Below are positions 33,018 through 40,679 of a DNA stretch of 41,884 bases, piece by piece. Made by a program: the position numbers and the translations under genes. Positions within the stretch are counted from its first letter, which is position 1, and each line of letters begins with the position of its first letter. Where the stretch lies: contig JAUXSA010000123.1 of NCBI GenBank assembly GCA_030681615.1, positions 1-41,884 on the forward strand, read 5' to 3'. A model generated the notes under the pieces. That model ran no database searches and was not told the origin of the DNA. It worked only from the letters and a program-made list of their open reading frames with translations. The stretch is from Bacteroidota bacterium. GTDB taxonomy: Bacteria > Bacteroidota > Bacteroidia > B-17B0 > Aurantibacillaceae.

Positions 33018-33780
33018 TAATTACGCGCAGCAATACGATGCGCATTTTACTTTCTCACCGGTTGGTCTGTTGCAAAGGCAGAGCGTTTATAAACAGTTGT
33101 TGCCCTTATTAAGTAGAGATACGTCTGTTCTTGAAATAAATTGCGGCACGGGTTATGATGCGATAGAAATTGCCAAATACGTTAAAAATATTTTCGCTAC
33201 AGATGCTTCTGCCATAATGATAGAACAATGTATGGCGAGAAAGGCAGAAACAAAGAATGTAGTGTTTAAAGTAGATCCGATACAGGATCTACAGGATGAA
33301 ATAAAAAACGCGAATTTTATTTTTTCAAATTTTGGCGGCCTGAATTGCCTTTCGCCAAAAGATCTTAAAGAGTTTTCAAAAAAATGTAATACGCTATTAA
33401 ATAAAGATGCCGATCTTTTTTTTGTGATCATGGGAAGAAAATGTATTTGGGAGAGACTTTATTTTATGATAAAAGGAGATCAAGAAAAAGCCACAAGGCG
33501 AAAAAGTGTAGCGGGAATAAATACTATAATTAATGGCTCTGAATTTAATACCTGGTATTATTCACCCAAAGAAATACAGTTATTTTTTTCTGAAGGATTT
33601 AAAACGCAACACATGTCAAGTGTTGGCTTTTTTGTACCGCCATCTTACTTAAATCCTTTTTTTTTGAAAAAAAAGCTGTTGCTTAAACTATTTAGCGCGC
33701 TTGACAAAGTATTTTGTAATTTTAAGTGGACTACAAATTACGCCGACCATTATATCATTCATTTAAAGAAAATAAGTTGA
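32998..33780 (+). CDS. Class I SAM-dependent methyltransferase
   Basis: A 260-residue methyltransferase with motif I VLEINCGTGYDAIEIA (about 45-60), an acidic residue in FATDAS and a motif-IV-like segment IFSNFGGLNCLS. It resembles the Methyltransf_11/25 group acting on small molecules or lipids. It overlaps the preceding radical SAM gene by 20 bp, and its TGA overlaps the next start by 4 bp, so all three are translationally coupled. Substrate unknown. Confidence 0.85.
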   Translation: MQAASFDNYAQQYDAHFTFSPVGLLQRQSVYKQLLPLLSRDTSVLEINCGTGYDAIEIAKYVKNIFATDASAIMIEQCMARKAETKNVVFKVDPIQDLQDEIKNANFIFSNFGGLNCLSPKDLKEFSKKCNTLLNKDADLFFVIMGRKCIWERLYFMIKGDQEKATRRKSVAGINTIINGSEFNTWYYSPKEIQLFFSEGFKTQHMSSVGFFVPPSYLNPFFLKKKLLLKLFSALDKVFCNFKWTTNYADHYIIHLKKIS

Positions 33781-35141
33781 TACTCTTAACACACGGATAT
33801 TTTTTAAAGGACGACCCTAAAGAGTTAGAGATCATGAAACCTTATGTTCCATTAGGTATTCTATACATTTCGGCGTACCTGGAGAGTAAAAATATTGTGC
33901 ACGAAGTTTTTGATTCTACATTCGCATCGTTCGAAGAGTTTAAAACTTATCTTCTTAAAAATAAACCGAAGCTGGTTGGCATCTATACGAACTTAATGAC
34001 CAAAGTTTCGGTGTTAAGAATTACAGAATTTATTCATCAGCATCCTGAGCTTAAAGACTGCAAAGTTATTTTAGGCGGACCGGAAATAAGGTACAACGCC
34101 GAAAATTATTTATTAAATGGCGCCGATATGTTGGTTGTTGGCGAAGGGGAACAAACTTTTTTTGAGATCGCAGAATTTTTTAATGCTAACAATGTTCTTC
34201 CAACTGAAGTTGCAGGAACAGCTTATCTTCAAAACAAAACCGTTTTTTTTACACCCGAACGTACTTTAATAAAAGATGTAAATACGTTGCCCATGCCGGC
34301 AAGAAGTAAAATAAACCTTACGCTTTATGGCAATGCCTGGAAGGAACATCATGGTTATAGTATGTATTCATTAAGTACCATGCGCGGTTGTCCGTATACT
34401 TGCAAATGGTGCAGCAGGGCGGTGTATGGAGGCACTTACAGAAGACGCAGCGCGAAATTAGTTGTAGATGAACTGGCGTATTTAAAACATAATTATAACC
34501 CCGATCGTGTTTGGTTTGTTGACGATGTTTTTACAATAAGTCATAAATGGATGAACGAGTTTAAAGAAGAGATCTTAAAACGACAGGTTTTTATTCCTTA
34601 CGAAATTATTACCCGGGCCGATAGATTGAACGAAGACATCATAAAAATTTTAAAAGAAACAGGTTGTTTCAGGGTTTGGATAGGCGCAGAAAGCGGTTCG
34701 CAAAAAATAATTGATGCAATGGACCGACGTGTAAATGTAAAAGAAGTGCGTGAGATGATTATTAAAACAAAAGCTTATGGCATTGAGGCAGGAACTTTTA
34801 TCATGCTTGGTTATCCCGGCGAAAATAAAGCAGATATTAAAGAAACCATTCGCCATTTAAAAATATCAGACCCAAGTTATTATACAGTTACATTGGCTTA
34901 TCCTATTAAAGGAACGCCTTTACATAATGAAGTTAACGAAACTATAGAGGCCAATGGTGCCTGGAATAAGATCAGCGACAGAGATTATGATTTTACACGC
35001 GCACATTCAAAAAAATTCTATCAATATGCCATAAGATGGGTTTATAACGAGGTAAATTTTAGCAAAAGTACCGGTTTTGTAAATAAGTTAAAGTTCAAGA
35101 CCAAGTCAATTTTGGCGCAATCCCTGATGTTGCTTAGTTAA
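33777..35141 (+). CDS. B12-binding-type radical SAM protein (cluster enzyme 3)
   Basis: A 454-residue protein with VPLGILYISAYLESK (25-39) and ILGGPEIRYNAENYLLNGADMLVVGEGEQTFFE in the N-terminal domain. The Fe-S motif is Cys205-x3-Cys209-x2-Cys212 (GCPYTCKWC), then VWFVDDVFTISHKWMNEF and WIGAESGSQKIIDAMDRRV. I choose TTG at 33777, inside TTGA with the preceding stop, because it gives the family-like start ILLTHGYF. A GTG at 33726 would overlap the methyltransferase by 55 bp. It closely parallels the 31569 enzyme, so the pair probably arose by duplication and acts on related intermediates. Confidence 0.86.
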   Translation: MILLTHGYFLKDDPKELEIMKPYVPLGILYISAYLESKNIVHEVFDSTFASFEEFKTYLLKNKPKLVGIYTNLMTKVSVLRITEFIHQHPELKDCKVILGGPEIRYNAENYLLNGADMLVVGEGEQTFFEIAEFFNANNVLPTEVAGTAYLQNKTVFFTPERTLIKDVNTLPMPARSKINLTLYGNAWKEHHGYSMYSLSTMRGCPYTCKWCSRAVYGGTYRRRSAKLVVDELAYLKHNYNPDRVWFVDDVFTISHKWMNEFKEEILKRQVFIPYEIITRADRLNEDIIKILKETGCFRVWIGAESGSQKIIDAMDRRVNVKEVREMIIKTKAYGIEAGTFIMLGYPGENKADIKETIRHLKISDPSYYTVTLAYPIKGTPLHNEVNETIEANGAWNKISDRDYDFTRAHSKKFYQYAIRWVYNEVNFSKSTGFVNKLKFKTKSILAQSLMLLS

Positions 35142-35183
35142 CCGATTATCATTAAATTTGACGTTCAATAATTATCCCAATTA

Positions 35184-35891
35184 ATGAGTAAGATCTTCTT
35201 TATATTTTCATGTTTATTGTTGCCTGCTCTATGCTTTTCTCAAACAACAAAAGAAAAAACGAAGCCGGAGGATGAATTTAATATTAAGAAATATAAAGGT
35301 GAGCCCGGCGATAGGTTGATCATAGAAATTAACCGCACGGCCTGGTTGGGCGCACCATCGGATATAAAAATCCACTGGAGAAGCCTGGGCTTGAATTTTG
35401 CTTTTATGTTCGATAAACCTATTGGCCACTCGAGTTTTAGTTTTGGATATGGCATTGGTATCTTTAGCCATAATTTTCACAGCAATGCCGATTTTATTTA
35501 CAAGTTGGATAGTACAAATAGTAAAAGTGTAACTACAATTCTGCAACCTAAAACAACCGAATACAAAACCAACAGTTATAACGAAAAGATCCTGGAAATC
35601 CCTTTAGAAATTAGGTTTAGAAGTAAAACCGACAGAAAATTTAAAATGGAATTTGGTGTGAAGGGCGGTTACGTAATAAACGATTTCCGTAAAATAGTAG
35701 ATGCTGATGGTAAGTTAAGGGTTTACAATACAAAAAACATCAATCACTTTCGTTATGGTGTAAATTTCAGGATCGGTTTCGAACAAATTTGCCTTACTGC
35801 TTGTTATTACTTTAGCGAAGTATTTCAAAAAGACAGGGGCGTAAATGGCCTGAATATGTATTCTTTTGGCATCGCTATAATACCTTATTAA
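35184..35891 (+). CDS. Predicted outer-membrane beta-barrel protein
   Basis: A 235-residue protein with a signal peptide (1-19, ending FSQ). It then shows alternating aromatic/hydrophobic strands (SSFSFGYGIGIFSHNF, EIPLEIRFRSK, RYGVNFRIGFEQI, YSFGIAIIPY) ending in a C-terminal aromatic residue, as in small OMP barrels of Bacteroidota (PorT-like). It has no enzymatic motif. It lies 42 bp after the radical SAM cluster on the same strand, so it may share the transcript, though the gap is larger than within the cluster. Confidence 0.72.
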   Translation: MSKIFFIFSCLLLPALCFSQTTKEKTKPEDEFNIKKYKGEPGDRLIIEINRTAWLGAPSDIKIHWRSLGLNFAFMFDKPIGHSSFSFGYGIGIFSHNFHSNADFIYKLDSTNSKSVTTILQPKTTEYKTNSYNEKILEIPLEIRFRSKTDRKFKMEFGVKGGYVINDFRKIVDADGKLRVYNTKNINHFRYGVNFRIGFEQICLTACYYFSEVFQKDRGVNGLNMYSFGIAIIPY

Positions 35892-35901
35892 TTGAAAGCG
35901 T

Positions 35902-36630
35902 ATGAAGGCTGTGAATATAAAAGAGGAGCTAACCCGGTTTAAAAATAAGACCAGGAGCAAAGAAGATGAGCTTATACAAGAAGCTCACCGCATTCTCAGC
36001 AACGATATTTTTTCGGAAGATAAGATCCTAAAGAATTTAAAACACTACAATAATTCTTTCGAAATAGTTGATGAAGAAGATGTAGATAGCAACATGATCT
36101 TTAAAATTTCGGAGATCAAAAAAATTGCGTTGCAATACCGTTTAAAATTTATTGATAGTAAATATTTTAAAGATGAAATTCCTTACGAAGCCATCTTAAA
36201 AATAAAACATATTAATTTATGCTATCGTAAGGACATTAAAGGCTTTAAGATCTTAGCGCCTTTAGAAGCATTTAAAGAAGACGGCGTAAAAAAACCTGCT
36301 ATATTATTTGCACCAACCAACCTTGGCAATTATTATATTATTCATAAATGGGGCGGTGACTTTAAATGGTACCGTAAAATGTTATCATGGCCACTTAAGA
36401 ATTTTGATCATTTATTTGGGACGGTAATTATTTATACATTGATCGTCACATTATGTATACCAACACCATTAATTACTTTAGATGCCACTGCTGGTTACTG
36501 GAGCGGTTATAGAGCAGCGGCCTTTATGCACTTATTGATCTTTCATTGTGGTGTAACCGCTTATATTACATTTGCTTTTGGTAAGAACCTTAGTTCCATT
36601 ACCTGGAATCATTACAGGGATTTTGGGTAG
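35902..36630 (+). CDS. Conserved membrane protein, unknown function
   Basis: A 242-residue protein. The first ~170 residues are soluble and Lys-rich, with a conserved-looking block PAILFAPTNLGNYYIIHKWGGDFKWYRK. Two C-terminal membrane helices follow (about 171-190 and 205-226). Relatives seem to be restricted to Bacteroidota, with no known function. It starts 10 bp after the barrel gene. GATC density here is still high (seven in about 730 bp by my count), so this gene belongs to the backbone just before the accessory island. Confidence 0.72.
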   Translation: MKAVNIKEELTRFKNKTRSKEDELIQEAHRILSNDIFSEDKILKNLKHYNNSFEIVDEEDVDSNMIFKISEIKKIALQYRLKFIDSKYFKDEIPYEAILKIKHINLCYRKDIKGFKILAPLEAFKEDGVKKPAILFAPTNLGNYYIIHKWGGDFKWYRKMLSWPLKNFDHLFGTVIIYTLIVTLCIPTPLITLDATAGYWSGYRAAAFMHLLIFHCGVTAYITFAFGKNLSSITWNHYRDFG

Positions 36631-36677
36631 GTTTTTTCTATCTCCAAAGCACATAAAGGGGAAAAATTGAAACTAGT

Positions 36678-36748
36678 TATAACGGTTTGCAACCTTGCGC
36701 CGTTTTTTGCTAAGTCCATTTATGCATTTGAGCGTTTCCGAAAAAAGG
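36678..36748 (-). other. attC-like element A, 3' of the TPR gene
   Basis: TATAACG at 36678-36684 is matched by CGTT at 36733-36736 in a GCATTTGAGCGTT block (36724-36736). The same block and a TTTTTGCTA(A/G)G string recur in the element at 39797. It lies 8 bp beyond the stop of the minus-strand TPR gene, where an integron cassette would carry its attC. The outer GTTAG arm seen in other copies is missing or lies inside the gene end. Confidence 0.5.
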
Positions 36749-36755
36749 CTTTTAC

Positions 36756-37184
36756 TTATTTTATTGTTACCCTGTCAATACCATTTATAATTCCCGATTT
36801 AATCATTTTACCATAACCATCGTCGGGAAGTAGGTTTGAAAATGAAAGAGCTAATTGATAATTTGTTTTTGCATTATCGAGGTCTTTCATGTCTTCGTAA
36901 CATTTAGCGATGTTTAAATAAAGGGAAGGATAACTACCTTTCATTTTGTCGTCATTTATTTTCAGAGCTAAATTTAAAGCGGTCTCGTCCCATTTTAGTT
37001 TATCTGCAACAGTTTTTTGATGTCGGGCCACATAATGAGCGGCTGTAAATTTTTCGAAGTCATTTGTCGCCTCGTTCCAGGCTTGAAGGAATAGTCTCGC
37101 TGCTTCGTTAGCCTTACCTTCGCCTTCTTTGCCCATTCCCTGGGCGCAGAGTTTAACTACATTGTTGTCTGGGTCGAATTGCAT
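36756..37184 (-). CDS. TPR-like cytosolic protein
   Basis: A 142-residue all-helical protein without a signal peptide. Helical hairpins with TPR-like spacing are visible: GKANEAARLFLQAWNEATNDFEKFTAAHYVARHQ, KWDETALNLALKINDDK and YLNIAKCYEDMKDLDNAKTNYQLALS. Proteins of this kind are found in Bacteroidota, sometimes mislabelled as rRNA methyltransferases, but there is no SAM-binding motif here. It sits in the island between two attC-like elements. Function unknown. Confidence 0.75.
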   Translation of the reverse strand: MQFDPDNNVVKLCAQGMGKEGEGKANEAARLFLQAWNEATNDFEKFTAAHYVARHQKTVADKLKWDETALNLALKINDDKMKGSYPSLYLNIAKCYEDMKDLDNAKTNYQLALSFSNLLPDDGYGKMIKSGIINGIDRVTIK

Positions 37185-37244
37185 TTGTCTGGAAGTATTA
37201 GTTTATTAATGTCTCATATTTTAGTCGGTCATCCACAATGCGTG

Positions 37245-37343
37245 GTAATGTTCTTCAAGCGAGCGCCTGCTTTTTACTAAATCTAAGTTATGAATTTGAA
37301 CGTTAACACGCAAAAATGGAGCGTAGTTACTGTTAGCGGTTCG
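37245..37343 (-). other. attC-like element X, 3' of arr
   Basis: GGTAATG (37244-37250) opens the element. CTTTTTACTAAATCTAAGTTATGAATTTG leads into ACGTTA (37300-37305), and CTGTTAGCGG (37330-37339) closes it. The order and spacing align with the element at 39797 (matching AAGTTA, ATTTGA, CGTTA, CGCAAAAATGG and CTGTTAG blocks). It begins 22 bp past the arr stop on the minus strand. No other gene is in the 37185-37364 gap. Confidence 0.5.
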
Positions 37344-37364
37344 TAGTTTTTGTATGGGTTTATG

Positions 37365-37802
37365 TTAGTCGTTTAACGAATTAATACCTTGTTCTTTAAG
37401 TTTAGCCAAAGCATCTTTCATTGTCTTAACCTGTTCGGCTGGGTGTCCTTGCCAAATTGTAACTTCACCCACAATTTTAAACGGATGTATTGAACGGTAA
37501 GATTTTGTTGGGTTACCAGGAAATTTTTTATCTGTTAAATCAGGGTCGTCCTCAATGTCTCCTGTTGGTTCAATTAAATAAATTCGTTCGCGTCCTTCAC
37601 CAATTGCAAGTTCAGCTCCCCAAATAGCAGCATCTAATGTTGCGCTCAAGAAAATGTACTTTGCATTTTTTCTTTGTCCAAAATTGGAGTTGTTACCAAC
37701 TTGAATAAGGTCGCCAAGTTTGAGGTCTGCTTTTGTCCCGTGAAAGTATGTCTGAGCAAAAGCTGTGTGAAAAGTTTTGTTGTCGCTTTTATTTTGTTCC
37801 AT
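37365..37802 (-). CDS. arr: NAD(+)-rifampin ADP-ribosyltransferase
   Basis: A 145-residue enzyme that inactivates rifampin by ADP-ribosylation. The family blocks are continuous: YFHGTKADLKLGDLI (19-33), AKYIFLSATLDAAIWGAELA (47-66), RIYLIEPTGDIEDDPDLTDK (73-92), FPGNPTKSYRS (94-104) and VGEVTIWQGHPAE (111-123). His21, Tyr49 and the acidic EDD at 84-86 correspond to the catalytic His, Tyr and Asp of mycobacterial Arr. The start is ATG at 37802; a TTG at 37808 would add two residues. The attC-like element directly downstream and its setting in the island suggest lateral acquisition. Confidence 0.92.
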   Translation of the reverse strand: MEQNKSDNKTFHTAFAQTYFHGTKADLKLGDLIQVGNNSNFGQRKNAKYIFLSATLDAAIWGAELAIGEGRERIYLIEPTGDIEDDPDLTDKKFPGNPTKSYRSIHPFKIVGEVTIWQGHPAEQVKTMKDALAKLKEQGINSLND

Positions 37803-38119
37803 TGTCAATTTATATTTTTGAATAGTTGTCGTTTAGTTGGTTGTCTTACAATGACCGTTAACGTTTTGGAGCTTTGCATACGCCGGCTTTGAAACACTCT
37901 GCTCTCTATCCGCACAATATTAATTAGTTGTCGAAAAGCTGCCTCTTTTTTTGCTTTCTTAAAAATAATCATTTTGCTGTCGGCAGGCAATTTGTAAGCA
38001 AAAAACTTATACTTCCGCCCGCATTTTTTTTGGTGCTGTTAGTACCGAGTTGGGGCGCACCCAGCTTAGGCGACTGGTTACGTGTCTGCATACATTTTTT
38101 TGTGCGTGGTTAAAAACGA
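37803..38119. other. Intergenic region with half attC-like site
   Basis: The 317-bp gap holds TAACGTTTTGGAGCTTTGCATACG at 37859-37882, very close to the start of the 39797 element (TAACGTTTTTGGGCTTTGC), and CTGTTAG at 38036-38042 that could be its far arm. Between them are only short unsupported ORFs on either strand. A GGGGCGCACCCAGC palindrome-like string lies near 38053. Confidence 0.4.
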
Positions 38120-38833
38120 ATGAATAATATCAAGAAAAGAAACAGGCTGCGCTGCTTTTTAAAATCTAGTTTAGTACAATTTTTTAAAGAAAATTACGTT
38201 ATTAACACATTGAAAAAAAATCTTGTTATAATAGCAATTTTTAATTGTGTATGGCTAGGCGCTCAGCATGGATACAAGTCACCTTATCGCGTTGGGCTTA
38301 AGCTAGGATATTCGCTTCATACGCTCACAGGAGATCTTACTAAGAGTCATCCTGGCGGAAACCTTTTAGGTGGATTCTGGTTCCAGTTAAAAATGAACAA
38401 AAAATGGACGGCTCAGACGGAACTTTTACTTTTAGATAAAGGAATCGGTGTGCAAACTGGAAAGAAGAGTCCACATCATGTCAACCTCCATTATTTTGAA
38501 ATTCCTGTCCTTTTTCAATACCATAGAAAGAAGACCTATTTTGAATTTGGTCCGGGTTTGGGATATATGATTAATTATCGTGAACATTTATATGGTAATC
38601 AAACGCCAGACCTAGTAAATAATTATCCATTTATGAGAAGCGAACTTTCATTCAACTTTGGTATTGGCTGCGCATTAAATGAGAAGTGGGCAATCGGATT
38701 AAGACTTAGCCATTCTTTATTGCCGGTGAGGAGTGCTGTTCCTTTAGTCTCTAAAGCGTCTTATAATCGTTTATTAGCTTTAAGCGTAACGCGCCAGCTA
38801 AAGAAAAAGAAAGCTAGTGATCTACAAGAATAA
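38120..38833 (+). CDS. Predicted outer-membrane beta-barrel protein
   Basis: A 237-residue reading from ATG 38120, or 207 from TTG at 38210. The second starts directly with a signal-like segment LKKNLVIIAIFNCVWLGAQ and is biologically more plausible; the first adds 30 basic residues ahead of it. Mature sequence shows barrel strands (YRVGLKLGYSL, WTAQTELLLLDKGIGVQ, YFEFGPGLGYMINYRE, SELSFNFGIGCALNEKWAIGLRLSHSL), as in PorT/OmpW-like Bacteroidota proteins. It is the only plus-strand gene in the island, and it is followed by the 60-bp direct repeat. Confidence 0.7.
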   Translation: MNNIKKRNRLRCFLKSSLVQFFKENYVINTLKKNLVIIAIFNCVWLGAQHGYKSPYRVGLKLGYSLHTLTGDLTKSHPGGNLLGGFWFQLKMNKKWTAQTELLLLDKGIGVQTGKKSPHHVNLHYFEIPVLFQYHRKKTYFEFGPGLGYMINYREHLYGNQTPDLVNNYPFMRSELSFNFGIGCALNEKWAIGLRLSHSLLPVRSAVPLVSKASYNRLLALSVTRQLKKKKASDLQE

Positions 38834-38876
38834 TAAGCAAGTAAAACTTAGTACTATTGCTTGAATTTACCCTGTC

Positions 38877-38936
38877 GAAGCGAAATGTTTTTTGTCCCGA
38901 TGAATTGTCTTACGGAGAATTGTTCGCCGCTATGCG
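38877..38936. repeat. 60-bp direct repeat, copy 1
   Basis: This copy and 39734-39795 share GAAGCGAAATGTTTTT, GTCTTACGGAGAATTG and CGCCGCTATGCG, with only a few differences and one length change. Both end immediately before a TAACG core. The offset between copies is 859 bp and brackets the DinB cassette. Confidence 0.8.
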
Positions 38937-39070
38937 CTATAACGGATTGCAGCTAAATTTTAGTTTGGGCTTTGAACCCGTTGTCTACCGAAATGTTTAA
39001 ATAAAGATACTATGTTGCTAGGCAATTGCAAAGCAAAAATAAAAAAAGTTTCTACCGCTTTTGCAATTGT
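38937..39070. other. Degenerate attC-like element D and inverted repeat
   Basis: TATAACGGATTGCAGC begins at 38938, right after the direct repeat, and resembles the start of element A (TATAACGGTTTGCAACC). Further on, GGCAATTGCAAAGC (39021-39034) is inverted as GCTTTTGCAATTGT (39057-39070) with one inserted base. The rest of the 346-bp gap 38834-39180 shows no gene. It lies 3' of the minus-strand DinB gene, again the position expected for a cassette recombination site. Confidence 0.35.
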
Positions 39071-39180
39071 TTTGATGTCTGCTAGTCTGGAGTAAGCCGT
39101 GTGTTACCAACAAGTAGGGGCGCATCTAGATTAATTCACCACTTGCATGTCCGCAGCTAATATTTGTCAGAATTAGTTGG

Positions 39181-39627
39181 TTAATTAGCATATTTTAAGA
39201 TGAGACCAATTTGCCCAGCGTGGTAAGCCGTATGGCTTATGATGCGTGATAGGGCTTCGGCTTTTGTTACTGTGCCAAACTCGGCAGTAGTCACATTTGA
39301 ACTCCATTCATCACCTTGATGTCTAAGAATCGCTTTTTCCAAAGCCTCGGCAGATTGCGTAAGTAATTTTAATTCGGATTCAAGATTTGTAAACTTGCCC
39401 GTGTCATGAATAGTTTTACCAACGGTTTGCATATTTACTTTTATATCTAAACCAAAGACGTTTTTTGAGAATAATAATTCTACCTCGGCAATGTGCTGTA
39501 ACAAAAAACCAATAGAATTGGAATTTGGATGGAGTTTTTTTGTTAGGTCTGCTTCTTGAATATTTAGGAGTTGATTCGTTAATCGGGTCCTACCCATTTT
39601 AAACATTTGTAATAATTGAGTCGTCAT
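39181..39627 (-). CDS. DinB/DfsB-family protein
   Basis: A 148-residue four-helix-bundle protein of the DinB superfamily. The expected metal ligands are His45 (LLQHIAEVE), His132 and His136 (ISHTAYHAGQIGLILKY), the H...HxxxH arrangement that binds a divalent metal. Members include thiol S-transferases and damage-inducible proteins; the substrate here is unknown. It is flanked by two copies of a 60-bp direct repeat, so it looks like a single-gene cassette. Confidence 0.85.
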   Translation of the reverse strand: MTTQLLQMFKMGRTRLTNQLLNIQEADLTKKLHPNSNSIGFLLQHIAEVELLFSKNVFGLDIKVNMQTVGKTIHDTGKFTNLESELKLLTQSAEALEKAILRHQGDEWSSNVTTAEFGTVTKAEALSRIISHTAYHAGQIGLILKYAN

Positions 39628-39733
39628 ATTGCAAATTAAGGTAAAAAAAATAACAATAGAGTTGATCTAAATCATAGGGTGGATTAAACAAAAAGTTATT
39701 ATTGACAAAAAAAGTTGTTGTGTCGCCTCTGTG

Positions 39734-39795
39734 GAAGCGAAATGTTTTTCGTTAGCCGATGAACTGTCTTACGGAGAATTGTCCGCCGCTATGCG
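39734..39795. repeat. 60-bp direct repeat, copy 2
   Basis: Second copy of the repeat at 38877-38936, 62 bp long. It lies upstream of the DinB gene start and abuts the attC-like element at 39797, as copy 1 abuts its own TAACG core. Confidence 0.8.
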
Positions 39796-39796
39796 T

Positions 39797-39893
39797 CCTA
39801 ACGTTTTTGGGCTTTGCGCTGATTTTTGCTAGGCCCAAGTTACGCATTTGAGCGTTAATCCGCAAAAAAATGGCCGCAAGACCGCTGTTAGGT
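39797..39893 (-). other. attC-like element C (best-formed copy)
   Basis: Outer arms CCTAAC (39797-39802) and GTTAGG (39887-39892) are perfectly complementary. An inner CGTTA (39853-39857) also pairs with TAACG (39799-39803). Read on the minus strand it begins ACCTAAC, which fits the attC R'' consensus RYYYAAC, and ends GTTAGGA, one base off the R' consensus GTTRRRY. Its length of about 97 bp is within the attC range. It lies 27 bp beyond the stop of the minus-strand membrane-protein gene. Confidence 0.55.
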
Positions 39894-39923
39894 GTCTGGT
39901 GGCAATACATAGGTGCGGCACAC

Positions 39924-40301
39924 TTAAGTGTCCGCCTGTTTTTTATTTGGTTTGTTTATAAAATAAATTATAATCACTATTAAAGTGATTATAATTGTTG
40001 GTATGATTATTAACGTCGAGTATATGACTGTAGCATATGATACTGAACCTATCAGGCCACCAATGTCTCCTCCAATACCTGATGAACCAATTACTGCAGT
40101 CAACACGAAATAACAATTTAAAGCAATTAGTGAAAATAATGTCAAAACACAATAATTTACTAAGGTCTTTATATAATCTTTGAGATACCGAAAAGTGAAA
40201 AACCAAATAACTCCAAAAGGAATTAATAGAAGTAAGAAAGTGATTATGTAGATGGAATTGTCTATGTCAATTTTTTACGGATGCGACTGCAATTTAGTCA
40301 T
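39924..40301 (-). pseudogene. Small membrane protein gene broken by an early stop codon
   Basis: From ATG 40301 the frame reads eight codons (MTKLQSHP), then TAA at 40275-40277, and then stays open for 117 more codons in the same frame to 39924. The downstream part encodes likely membrane helices (IYIITFLLLLIPFGVIWFF, YCVLTLFSLIALNCYFVL, IIIPTIIITLIVIIIYF). The ATG overlaps the stop of the upstream lipoprotein gene (ATGACTAA), a normal coupled start, so the in-frame TAA looks like a nonsense mutation. A TTG at 40145 could still give a 73-residue product. Function unknown. Confidence 0.5.
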
Positions 40302-40605
40302 ATTTGTTTTCAAATTCGGCTATGTTGTGAATTGTGTCAATGTAAATTATACGATGATACTTAGAGCTACCTTTTTTGTGGAATAAATAGAAAGAATGTC
40401 CGCCTAACGCACCTTCGTCTTGATATATTTTAAAAACATTTGAATTATTGTAGTGAATGGTGTTCAGTACTTTATATTCAGACGTATTTAGTAGATCATT
40501 AAACTCTTTTGTGTCGTAATAATCTCGTTGATCTTGTTCGTTGCCACACGAAAAAGTAATTAATATCAACCATAAAAAAGTTGTTAGAAAAAAAATTATT
40601 TTCAT
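40294..40605 (-). CDS. Small lipoprotein
   Basis: A 103-residue protein with a signal peptide ending in lipobox ITFSC (Cys20), then a short mature domain (YDTKEFNDLLNTSEYKVLNT, KIYQDEGALGGHSFYLFHKKG). No family recognised. Its stop overlaps the start of the membrane-protein gene by 8 bp, suggesting a two-gene unit of lipoprotein plus membrane partner. Confidence 0.65.
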   Translation of the reverse strand: MKIIFFLTTFLWLILITFSCGNEQDQRDYYDTKEFNDLLNTSEYKVLNTIHYNNSNVFKIYQDEGALGGHSFYLFHKKGSSKYHRIIYIDTIHNIAEFENKYD

Positions 40606-40679
40606 ATTCTATCAGCGAATAAATTGTTAGTCGCAAAGTCCATTTTATGAGTGCAAGTAGGTGCCGTTATTACTCATTT

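Noticed and set aside
36756-37184. Possible rRNA adenine methyltransferase, a label seen on similar proteins
   Set aside because: No SAM-binding motif; the helical pairs fit a TPR protein.
37928-38113. 61-residue plus-strand ORF in the island gap
   Set aside because: No signal, motif or coding pattern; it crosses attC-like sequence and another short ORF on the opposite strand.
39943-40206. 87-residue minus-strand ORF rich in Trp, Arg and His
   Set aside because: It is out of frame with the hydrophobic-helix reading that continues to 40301; its composition suggests a shadow frame.
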